Shown: one piece after another, positions 26,974 to 33,928 of the stretch
How the letters are laid out: every line of letters begins with the position of its first letter
Position numbering within the stretch: position 1 is the first letter of the stretch
Assembly: GCA_018819175.1 (NCBI GenBank)
Contig: JAHJQQ010000052.1
Coordinates: 1-64,000, forward strand
DNA: 64,000 nt
From: Gammaproteobacteria bacterium
GTDB taxonomy: Bacteria > Pseudomonadota > Gammaproteobacteria > Thiohalobacterales > Thiohalobacteraceae
Reading direction: 5' to 3'
Notes under the pieces: model-generated
The model's database searches: none
What the model saw: the letters and a program-made list of their open reading frames with translations, nothing else
What the model was told of the DNA's origin: nothing
Position numbers and translations under genes: made by a program

Positions 26974-28194
26974 ATGCCCAACTGGAACACCTTCACCGCC
27001 GCGCCCCACCGCATGATGATGTTTGCCGGCAGCCTGCAGCTGGTATTGACAATGAGTTTCTGGCTGGCCGAACTGCTGGCACGTTATCTGAACATATTGC
27101 CCGGCATCACACCGGTGATTCCCGCAACCTGGGCGCACGGTTATCTGATGCTGTTCGGGCTGTTCCCCTATTTCATATTCGGCTTCCTGATGACCACCTA
27201 TCCGCGCTGGATGAATGGCCCACTGGTGGAGCGTTCGCGCTATGTCGCGAGTTTTTTGTGCATGACAACAGGATCAGTGACGGTGTATGCGGGGCTGTTC
27301 ACCCACACGACAGTGCTGGCCACAGGCGCCTTGCTGCATGCGTTCGGCTGGTTCATCGGCATCAGCGAACTCTATCGCGTATTTCGCGCCGCGCCGGGCC
27401 CGGAAAAATCCCACGAACGCTATCTGAATTTATATCTGCTGCTGGGCGGCATCGGCATGCTGAGTTTTGTCTTGGGCACGGGCCTGGATAGACCAGGATT
27501 GATACAAACGGCGTTGACGCTTGGCTGGTGGGGCTTTCTGTTACCGCTGCTGGTCACGGTCGCGCATCGCATGCTGCCGTTTTTCAGCAGTATGGTCATC
27601 AAACCTTATACCGTTGTGCAACCCGCCTGGATGCTGCCGGCCCTGCCATTACTGATCGCAGGCCATGTCGCCTGCGAAACCCTGAACATCTGGCAATGGC
27701 GTTTCCTGTTCGATGCGCCTTTGGCGGGTATCGGACTGTATTTAAGTTTTCGTTGGGGGTTTCGGCGCAGCTTCCAGGTCCGGCTGCTGGCCATTCTGCA
27801 TATGGCCTTTGTCTGGTTCGGCATCGGTATGACCCTGTACACCCTCGACAGCCTGCTACTGTTATTTTCCACTGATGTTTCACTGGGCCGCGCGCCGCTG
27901 CATGCACTCGGCATCGGCCTTGTCGCGGGCATGACCCTGGCCATGGCCAGCCGCGTCAGCCTTGGCCATTCGGGACGCCCGCTAGTCGCGGACAGACGGG
28001 TATGGTTATGTTGTTGGGGATTGCACATCACCGCGCTGCTGCGTGTCGTCAACGATCTGCCTATAGGGCAAACGCTATTCGGTCTGCCAACACCGCTGTG
28101 GGCCGCGCTGCTCTGGCTGGTGACTGTTTTCGCCTGGAGCTGGCGCTTCGCACCGATCTATCTGCGGCCACGCGTGGATGGGAATCCTGGTTGA
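26974..28194 (+). CDS. nnrS: NnrS family membrane protein (nitric oxide stress)
   Basis: 406 residues, about twelve membrane helices. Family hallmarks seen are the N-terminal APHRMMMFAGSLQ, the HGYLMLFGLFPYFIFGFLMTTYPRW block (His and aromatic residues near the haem/copper site) and AHRMLPFFSS. A later HALGIGLVAGMTLAMASRVSLGHSGRPL block is also present. NnrS proteins bind haem and copper and protect against NO or iron-nitrosyl formation. The gene follows norD with a repeat element between them. The start ATG 26974 precedes PNWNTFTAAPHR. Confidence 0.9.
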   Translation: MPNWNTFTAAPHRMMMFAGSLQLVLTMSFWLAELLARYLNILPGITPVIPATWAHGYLMLFGLFPYFIFGFLMTTYPRWMNGPLVERSRYVASFLCMTTGSVTVYAGLFTHTTVLATGALLHAFGWFIGISELYRVFRAAPGPEKSHERYLNLYLLLGGIGMLSFVLGTGLDRPGLIQTALTLGWWGFLLPLLVTVAHRMLPFFSSMVIKPYTVVQPAWMLPALPLLIAGHVACETLNIWQWRFLFDAPLAGIGLYLSFRWGFRRSFQVRLLAILHMAFVWFGIGMTLYTLDSLLLLFSTDVSLGRAPLHALGIGLVAGMTLAMASRVSLGHSGRPLVADRRVWLCCWGLHITALLRVVNDLPIGQTLFGLPTPLWAALLWLVTVFAWSWRFAPIYLRPRVDGNPG

Positions 28195-28284
28195 ATATGA
28201 CAATATCCTCACAATTCCGCGGCCCGCTATACTCCTTCTAGGATTACTCTGTGACAGCACTATCACCTGAGGAGGGATCCGAAC

Positions 28285-29046
28285 ATGAAACACTCCCGTC
28301 TGGTTGTTGCAACAGCATTCATCATTATCCTGCCCCTGAGCAGCCCTGCCAGCTGGCAGGACCTGCTGGATAAACTGCCCACCAGCACCAAATCCACCGC
28401 AAGTACTACAAACAACAGCGGTGTATCCGCGCTCAGCAGTACTGAAATGAGCAGCGGACTTAAGGAAGCCCTCGATACCGCGACGAACATCGCCGTTAAA
28501 GGACTCGGGCAGGAAGGCGGTTTCCTCAATGATCCATCGGTACGCATCGGCATGCCCGATAGCCTGTCATGGGTAGAAAAAGGCTTACGCGTTACCGGCC
28601 AGAGCGCACGCGCGGATGAATTTGTCGGCACCATGAACCGTGCCGCCGAACAGGCCGTACCCCTGGCGCTGGATCAGTTCCGCTCCGCCATAAAAAACAT
28701 GACGCTGACCGATGCCCAGGCCATCCTGACCGGTCCGAACGATGCGGCTACACAATATTTCCGTAAACAGAGTGAAGCGAATCTGCGCCAGCAATTCCTG
28801 CCCATTGTCAGTGATACCACCTCCAAAGCCGGCGCCACCTCGGCCTACAAAAAGATGCTCGACAGTGCCGGACCCGCGGCGGGCCTGATGAAGTCCAGCT
28901 CGCTCAACCTGGATGAATATGTCACTGACAAGGCGCTTGACGGCTTGTTCCTCAAGGTCGCCGAACAGGAGGCGTTGATACGCACTAATCCCGTCGCGCG
29001 GTCAACTGATTTGTTGAAGAAGGTGTTTGGCGCGGTGAGTAACTGA
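28285..29046 (+). CDS. DUF4197 family exported protein
   Basis: 253 residues. A signal peptide (1-22, ending SSPAS) is followed by a Ser/Thr-rich linker (38-65) and the DUF4197 core: GLKEALDTATNIAVKGLG, GFLNDPSVRIGMPDSL, MNRAAEQAVPLALDQF, ITLTDAQ-type NMTLTDAQAILTG and DEYVTDKALDGLFLKVAEQE. The function of the family is unknown; it is predicted periplasmic. GGAGGG nine bases before the ATG sets the start. It is separated from nnrS by about 90 bases with a possible -10 TATACT at 28230. Confidence 0.88.
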   Translation: MKHSRLVVATAFIIILPLSSPASWQDLLDKLPTSTKSTASTTNNSGVSALSSTEMSSGLKEALDTATNIAVKGLGQEGGFLNDPSVRIGMPDSLSWVEKGLRVTGQSARADEFVGTMNRAAEQAVPLALDQFRSAIKNMTLTDAQAILTGPNDAATQYFRKQSEANLRQQFLPIVSDTTSKAGATSAYKKMLDSAGPAAGLMKSSSLNLDEYVTDKALDGLFLKVAEQEALIRTNPVARSTDLLKKVFGAVSN

Positions 29047-29064
29047 AGAAGGGTTGCCCGATAT

Positions 29065-29103
29065 ACCTCCTCTCCTGCGGGGAGAGGGTTGGGGTGAGAG
29101 GTT
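29065..29103. repeat. GC-rich dispersed repeat fragment (CTCTCC...GGGAGAGGGTTGGGG)
   Basis: A short imperfect palindrome just after the DUF4197 gene. It is related to the longer unit at 59133-59215. It could help end transcription, although no T run follows. Confidence 0.5.
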
Positions 29104-29291
29104 ATGAATTCCAGCTTGCAGTCTTTCCTCCCCTCTTCCTAGAGGTAGAACAAACGTCCTACCACCGCAGGTCATGACAGTAACAATGTCAGTCCCATTT
29201 CACCCAAAGACTAAAGTCTGGAACCTTACTGCGAAAAACTGCATCATAGCCGCAACAATAAAAACCCACTGGCCACGGTACGATCTCGGTT

Positions 29292-29780
29292 ATGGATCTC
29301 CTGCTGTCCGCAAAATTACTGTTCCTGCTACTCGCCGCCAATGGCGCGCCGATATTGGGACGTTTATTGTTCGCCGAGCGCTTTAGCCAGCCTGTCGATG
29401 GCAATCATCTTTTCAGTGATGGGCAGCCATTGTTCGGCCCTTCCAAGACCTGGCGTGGCATTGTCTTCGCTCTGCTGATTACACCACTGATCGCTGTGCT
29501 ACTTCGCCTGCCAATCGAGGTTGGACTACTAATCGCCGTACTCGCCATGCTCGGCGACTTGCTATCGAGTTTTATCAAGCGCAGATTGCGCATCGCGCCG
29601 AGCGGCATGGCACTGGGACTGGATCAGATACCGGAGTCATTGCTGCCACTGTTGGGCGCCGGTCTGTATTTCGAGATGGATTGGTTAGCGTTTGCGGAAC
29701 TGGCTCTGATCTTCCTGGTCCTGGAGTTGCTGCTGTCGCGGGTTCTTTATTGGCTGAATATCCGTAAGCAACCCTATTAG
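29292..29780 (+). CDS. CarS-like CDP-archaeol synthase family protein
   Basis: 162 residues, four to five membrane helices. The motifs FGPSKTWRG and LAMLGDLLSSFIKRRLRI followed by PSG and GLDQIPESLLPLLG are those of the CarS/CdsA-related DUF46 family, which activates lipids with CTP (cytidylyl transfer). Archaeal CarS uses geranylgeranyl glycerol phosphate. Bacterial members have unknown substrates. The protein is near full length for the family. The upstream 245 bases hold a short repeat and no other gene. It converges on the phosphoesterase gene. Confidence 0.8.
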   Translation: MDLLLSAKLLFLLLAANGAPILGRLLFAERFSQPVDGNHLFSDGQPLFGPSKTWRGIVFALLITPLIAVLLRLPIEVGLLIAVLAMLGDLLSSFIKRRLRIAPSGMALGLDQIPESLLPLLGAGLYFEMDWLAFAELALIFLVLELLLSRVLYWLNIRKQPY

Positions 29781-29794
29781 ATACAGGGAGCAAT

Positions 29795-29884
29795 AAACAT
29801 CCGGCGCATTACGGCACAAGGCCTAATGCGCCCTACTTCTTCTTTGTAGGGCGCAATAGCGCAGCGTATTGCGCCGGATGTTTT
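29795..29884. repeat. Palindromic repeat (GTAGGGCGCAATAG family), copy 2; bidirectional terminator-like
   Basis: Arms AAACATCCGGCGCA (29795-29808) and TGCGCCGGATGTTT (29870-29883) are exact complements. The inner segment GTAGGGCGCAATAGCG...GCGTATTGCGCCG matches the repeat at 17940-18025 in reverse. It lies between convergent genes and ends in a T run (29880-29886), so it could terminate the plus-strand transcript. Confidence 0.75.
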
Positions 29885-29929
29885 TTAACTGAGATAAAAG
29901 CGTGCGGATGAAACGCCAGGCGGCAGCGC

Positions 29930-30904
29930 CTACTTAGGCGTGCCCCGCAGCAACTGATGCACGGTGATCTCGGGCGGACAATTCAACCGCACATCGACCA
30001 CACAGGAACCCGATCCCAACGAGGTATAGCCCTGCAACTGCCGGAACCGCCAGTTGCCACGACACATGGCGCGTGGACAGTTGGCATTGCTCATAATGGG
30101 GATGCCGCCGGGCAAACAGATCTGTCCGCCATGCGTATGTCCGCACAACATCAGATCAACATCCGCGTAGGCGGCGTGCTGATAGATCTCCGGTGAATGC
30201 GTCAGCAGAATGGACAGTGACTGCTCAGGTATACACTGAGTGGTTTTCTCCAGGTTATCCGCCCGATAGTAATGCGGATCATCGATGCCCGAGAGATAGA
30301 TGCTGTTACCGTCCCGCTCCAGCAATACCGTCTCATTCATGAGCATGCGGATATCCATATCCTCCAGCCCCGGCAGCATACGGATGCTGTCGTGATTGCC
30401 GAGCACGGCGTACACCGACCCGTTCAGATGCGTCCGCACCTGACGCATGCCATCCAACGCCGCCGCATAGGGTCCGAAGGTTTCGGCGCGGAAATCACCG
30501 GTCAAGACACAGATATCGTATTCAACATCACGCAGCGCCTCGATCAGGGCATGCGGCATGTCCGGCGCCATATCCAGATGCAGATCGGAAATATGCAGGA
30601 TACGAAAGCCTTCGAAGGCCGGCGGCAACTGCGCCAACTGAATTTCATTGTGGCGCACCTGAATGGCACGGGCATTGCGGCGCCCTCGCCCGTGCACGCC
30701 CATCAACCGCAGGGCACCACGCATCCAGCCGTGGATGGAATACCAGTTTTCGATATGGAAGAAGGTACGTCCCTGGCCGAAGATGCGCGCCTCATAGTCG
30801 GTTTCAATGCCAAGACGTTGATTGAGATGCAGCCGGCCGACACGCGCCTCCAGGCGTTTGCGCATAGCCTCGTCAAGCGGTGGACAATATCTGGATTCGG
30901 ACAC
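29930..30904 (-). CDS. Calcineurin-like metallophosphoesterase
   Basis: 324 residues. The metal-ligand motifs are in order: HISDLHLD (DxH), LTGDFRAE (GDxx), GNHDS (GNHD), LTHSPE and CGHTHGGQ (GHTH). The layout is that of YkuE/LpxH-like single-domain phosphoesterases, here preceded by a roughly 100-residue N-terminal region without signal peptide (contains HGWMRGALRLMG). The substrate is unknown; membrane-associated members hydrolyse lipids such as UDP-diacylglucosamine. It stands alone between repeat-rich gaps. Confidence 0.85.
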   Translation of the reverse strand: MSESRYCPPLDEAMRKRLEARVGRLHLNQRLGIETDYEARIFGQGRTFFHIENWYSIHGWMRGALRLMGVHGRGRRNARAIQVRHNEIQLAQLPPAFEGFRILHISDLHLDMAPDMPHALIEALRDVEYDICVLTGDFRAETFGPYAAALDGMRQVRTHLNGSVYAVLGNHDSIRMLPGLEDMDIRMLMNETVLLERDGNSIYLSGIDDPHYYRADNLEKTTQCIPEQSLSILLTHSPEIYQHAAYADVDLMLCGHTHGGQICLPGGIPIMSNANCPRAMCRGNWRFRQLQGYTSLGSGSCVVDVRLNCPPEITVHQLLRGTPK

Positions 30905-31050
30905 GACTGACTCCTCACGACGACGTTAACACAGCATCGGCTGAAGAACATCCAGGCTTTTATTTCTGATTATTGAGCGTTATCCAATTGCCTGACAGAT
31001 TATCCGCAGCCCGGATGCAGGCCGTAAGGCCGGAATCCAGGGTAAGACCG

Positions 31051-31236
31051 GAATGGCACTTACTTACGTTAAATGTAGGTCGGGTTAGCGTTGTTTGCGT
31101 AACCCGACAGGCTCTGCGAAGCCACACAACGCCTTTGTAAAGGTGTGCCTGACGGCCCGCTCGGCGGGTTACGGCGCAAACAACGCGCCTAACCCACCCT
31201 ACATCGGATATGAATCCGCTTAAGTAAGTGCCATTC
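31051..31236. mobile_element. 186-bp MITE-like element with 16-bp perfect terminal inverted repeats
   Basis: GAATGGCACTTACTTA (31051-31066) and its exact complement TAAGTAAGTGCCATTC (31221-31236) bound a GC-rich core with an internal palindrome (GTCGGGTTAGCG / CGTAACCCGAC). No transposase is encoded. AAGACCG occurs on both sides (directly left, four bases to the right), a possible target duplication. The element splits another palindromic repeat (GCCCGGATG ... CATCCGGGC, about 31010-31286). Confidence 0.7.
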
Positions 31237-31318
31237 GGGCAAGACCGCTGTTTCCCCGGATTCCGCTTCGCTTCATCCGGGCTACCCCGTGTCATCTGAT
31301 TACGTAAACATCAATAAT

Positions 31319-31480
31319 CCTATACACCGCATTTGCCACGGAATCACACGGAAAAACACCGACAAGATCATAAGCTTCTCGCCGGCAGCGCCATCACCCG
31401 CAAGGTGGTGAATAGTCGCTCCAGGAATGTACCGTGTTTCAGTGTCTTCCGTGTGTTTCCGTGGCTGAAACGATTTTTTT
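31319..31480 (+). repeat. About 163-bp dispersed repeat, copy B
   Basis: Same order of blocks as copy A: CCGCATTTGCCACGGAATCA at the left, the core with cataagctt and the gtcgctccaggaatg run, and GTGTCTTCCGTGTGTTTCCG at the right. The rest of 30905-31599 holds only this element, the MITE and flanking repeat remnants. I see no gene there. Confidence 0.88.
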
Positions 31481-31599
31481 AGAATAATTCGTCTTTCCGA
31501 CAGATACCAAAAAACTACGTCGAAAACAGCGTCCCGGCAGGCAGCGGATTGACCAGGTATTTTTTATACGCGCCTAATGCCGCATCAATTTGTGCCCGG

Positions 31600-32838
31600 C
31601 TATAGAAATAACCAATACACCCACAGCTGTAACAACGTCAACGGAATACCGATACGCGCAAAGGTGAAAAATCCGAGCTGACTGCCGTGGCGTTCGGCGC
31701 TCTGCACGATGATGACATTGCTGGCCGCACCCAATATCAACAGATTACCGGCAATGGTACTCGCCGCCGCCAGAACCATAAAATCAGGCACCCCGGCCCC
31801 CGCCTGCCCAAGCAGGGGCAGATATAACGCTACCAGAGGCACATTGGAGATCAATTGACTTAGCGCAACGGGGATCAATAGCAGCGGGACCGGCGCGGTG
31901 ATATCAATGGCATAGTCCACCAGACCCCGCTGAAAAAAACCGCTTTCCCAGACCGCTGCCATGAGCACGAACAATCCCAGGAAGAAGGCCAGGGTCTGCC
32001 AATCCAACCGGCGCACCAACTCGCCGCGCCGCGCGCTGAACAGCAACAAGGGTGCCGCACCCGCGAGCGCAATGTAGCTGAGTCGGAATTCGCTCATGCC
32101 GCCTGTATTCACCAACAGCATACGCAACATGATCAGCAGAACGATGATCACCAAAGACAACTTTACCCAACGCGCCAACAACGGATCTATCAAGGTCACT
32201 GGCGTATGCACCAGCGGCGTTGTATGAAATTCGTGGCGAAACATGACTCGCAGTAACAAATAGATCATTACCAGATTAATCAATGTGGGCAGTGCAAGGT
32301 GTTCCAGGAATGTTACAAACGGACTCGCTAGAGATATCTGGGTCGCAATCAGCAGATTTTGCGGATTACCGATGGGGCTCAAGACACTACCTGTCGTTAC
32401 CGCGAAGGCCAGAGCCAGTAACAGCAGACGTGCATCCAGCTTATGCTCATGCGCCAGCCGCAACACCAGCGGTGTGCCGATAATGGCCAAGGTGTCGTTC
32501 ATCAGCAGTGCCGAACCCAATCCCGCACCGAACAGCAGCATCAGCACCAGGGCATCCGTCGAACGCGTCCGACTGAACAATCCATAGGCCAGCTGGTAGA
32601 GAAAACCACTCTGCACCAATGCCTGTCCGACCACGAACATGCCGAACAGAAACACCATCACCTCCCAATCGATGGCCGCCCACGCGGCATAGGGTGTGAT
32701 ATCGCCACTCAGCAACACGACGACAGCCCCGCCGACCATGGCCTGCCAGATAGTGATGCGCACGGACAAAACGCCACGCAACGCGATCAGCAGAAATACG
32801 CTCAGTAAGACGATAACGGGTAGATTAAGGCTCAACAT
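31600..32838 (-). CDS. SLC13/ArsB-like anion or sodium permease
   Basis: About 412 residues from ATG 32838 (MLSLNLPVIV); a GTG at 32880 would add 14. It has about eleven membrane segments. Family marks are FGMFVVGQALVQSGF, NDTLAIIGTPLVL and TTGSVLSPIGNPQNLLIATQ in the first half, and SNVPLVALYLPLL and GAASNVIIVQSAE in the second. The paired N-containing re-entrant loops are those of the ion transporter superfamily (ArsB, NhaD, CitT, SLC13). The substrate is not evident. It is divergent from the MtfA gene with a very short intergenic gap. Confidence 0.82.
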   Translation of the reverse strand: MLSLNLPVIVLLSVFLLIALRGVLSVRITIWQAMVGGAVVVLLSGDITPYAAWAAIDWEVMVFLFGMFVVGQALVQSGFLYQLAYGLFSRTRSTDALVLMLLFGAGLGSALLMNDTLAIIGTPLVLRLAHEHKLDARLLLLALAFAVTTGSVLSPIGNPQNLLIATQISLASPFVTFLEHLALPTLINLVMIYLLLRVMFRHEFHTTPLVHTPVTLIDPLLARWVKLSLVIIVLLIMLRMLLVNTGGMSEFRLSYIALAGAAPLLLFSARRGELVRRLDWQTLAFFLGLFVLMAAVWESGFFQRGLVDYAIDITAPVPLLLIPVALSQLISNVPLVALYLPLLGQAGAGVPDFMVLAAASTIAGNLLILGAASNVIIVQSAERHGSQLGFFTFARIGIPLTLLQLWVYWLFL

Positions 32839-32907
32839 TTCATCCAATATCGAGATGGTGCGGTTCGCTATGCTCACCACACCCTACGCAGGTCTGCATT
32901 AGGTATC

Positions 32908-33741
32908 ATGCCCAGCATGTTACCGATCCTGATCATTCTGGGTATCGCCCTGGCGCTCCTGGCCTGGCCCTGGTTGCGTCGACTGCAACGTGAACGTCGA
33001 CGTCAGCGGCTCCGCCGGCAGGTGTTCCCGACCGCCTGGTCGGCATTACTCAGCGCCCAGGTGCCGCTCTATACGCGCCTGCCCGCAGAACTGCGCGAAC
33101 AACTGCACGGTCATATCCTGATCCTGCTGGACGAAAAGGATTTCCATGCCGCGGCCGGCTTCATCATTACCGATGCCATGCGCCTGATCATCCTGGCTCA
33201 AGCAAGTATGTTACTGCTCAACCGCCCGGTCGATTACTTCCCCCAGCTGCACAGCATTGTCCTGCATCCCGCCGTGTTCGTGGTCAACCGCGAAACCTGG
33301 GATGCCTCCGGCGTGCATCATAACGAACGCCAGGTACTGAGCGGTGAATCCTGGGAACGGGGTCAATTGGTGCTGTCCTGGGACGACAGCCTGGCCGGCG
33401 GCATGAACAGTGAAGACGGCTACAATGTGGTGCTGCATGAATTCGCCCACCAATTGGATCTCGAATCCGGTGCCGTCAATGGCATACCGATGCTGCGGTC
33501 AGGCAAACGCGCCTGGACCAGCGCTTTCAGCAGCGCCTATGCGGACCATTGCGCGCGGATCGAGGCCGGGGCGGACACCTGGCTGGACCCCTATGCGGCG
33601 ACCAGTCCGGCGGAATTTTTTGCGGTGCTGACCGAGGCCTTTTTCGAGTTACCGCAACCAATCCAACAGCAGTACCCGCAGGTTTTCAGCCAGCTTTGCG
33701 CTTATTACCGCCTTAACCCACTGAACTGGACAACTGTCTGA
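32908..33741 (+). CDS. mtfA: MtfA-like zinc-dependent peptidase (M90 family)
   Basis: 277 residues. The zinc motif HEFAHQLDLESG (HExxH) lies at about residue 176, with a third ligand in SPAEFFAVLTEAFFE. Unlike E. coli MtfA it starts with a membrane segment (about 5-22, ILIILGIALALLAWPWL), so it is probably tethered to the inner membrane. E. coli MtfA is a peptidase that binds the glucose regulator Mlc. No Mlc or ptsG homologue is near, so the target here is unknown. The start ATG 32908 has a weak AGG four bases upstream. Confidence 0.88.
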   Translation: MPSMLPILIILGIALALLAWPWLRRLQRERRRQRLRRQVFPTAWSALLSAQVPLYTRLPAELREQLHGHILILLDEKDFHAAAGFIITDAMRLIILAQASMLLLNRPVDYFPQLHSIVLHPAVFVVNRETWDASGVHHNERQVLSGESWERGQLVLSWDDSLAGGMNSEDGYNVVLHEFAHQLDLESGAVNGIPMLRSGKRAWTSAFSSAYADHCARIEAGADTWLDPYAATSPAEFFAVLTEAFFELPQPIQQQYPQVFSQLCAYYRLNPLNWTTV

Positions 33742-33928
33742 TCAGATTGTGATAGCGGCATATGGACTTGCCCAAACAGCCCCGTATACTGTGCCACCGA
33801 ACAGACGGTCCCGCCGCCGGGCGGCTACCGCGACCTGTACAATTCCATCACGCCCAACGCCCCGGCGGACCCTGTCAGGTCCGTTAACGACATTTGCAGG
33901 CAGTCGGGCATTCAACCGCAACAGGCAC

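Noticed and set aside
30960..31295. 111-codon frame on the minus strand
   Set aside because: It is made entirely of the nested palindromic repeats and encodes no plausible protein.
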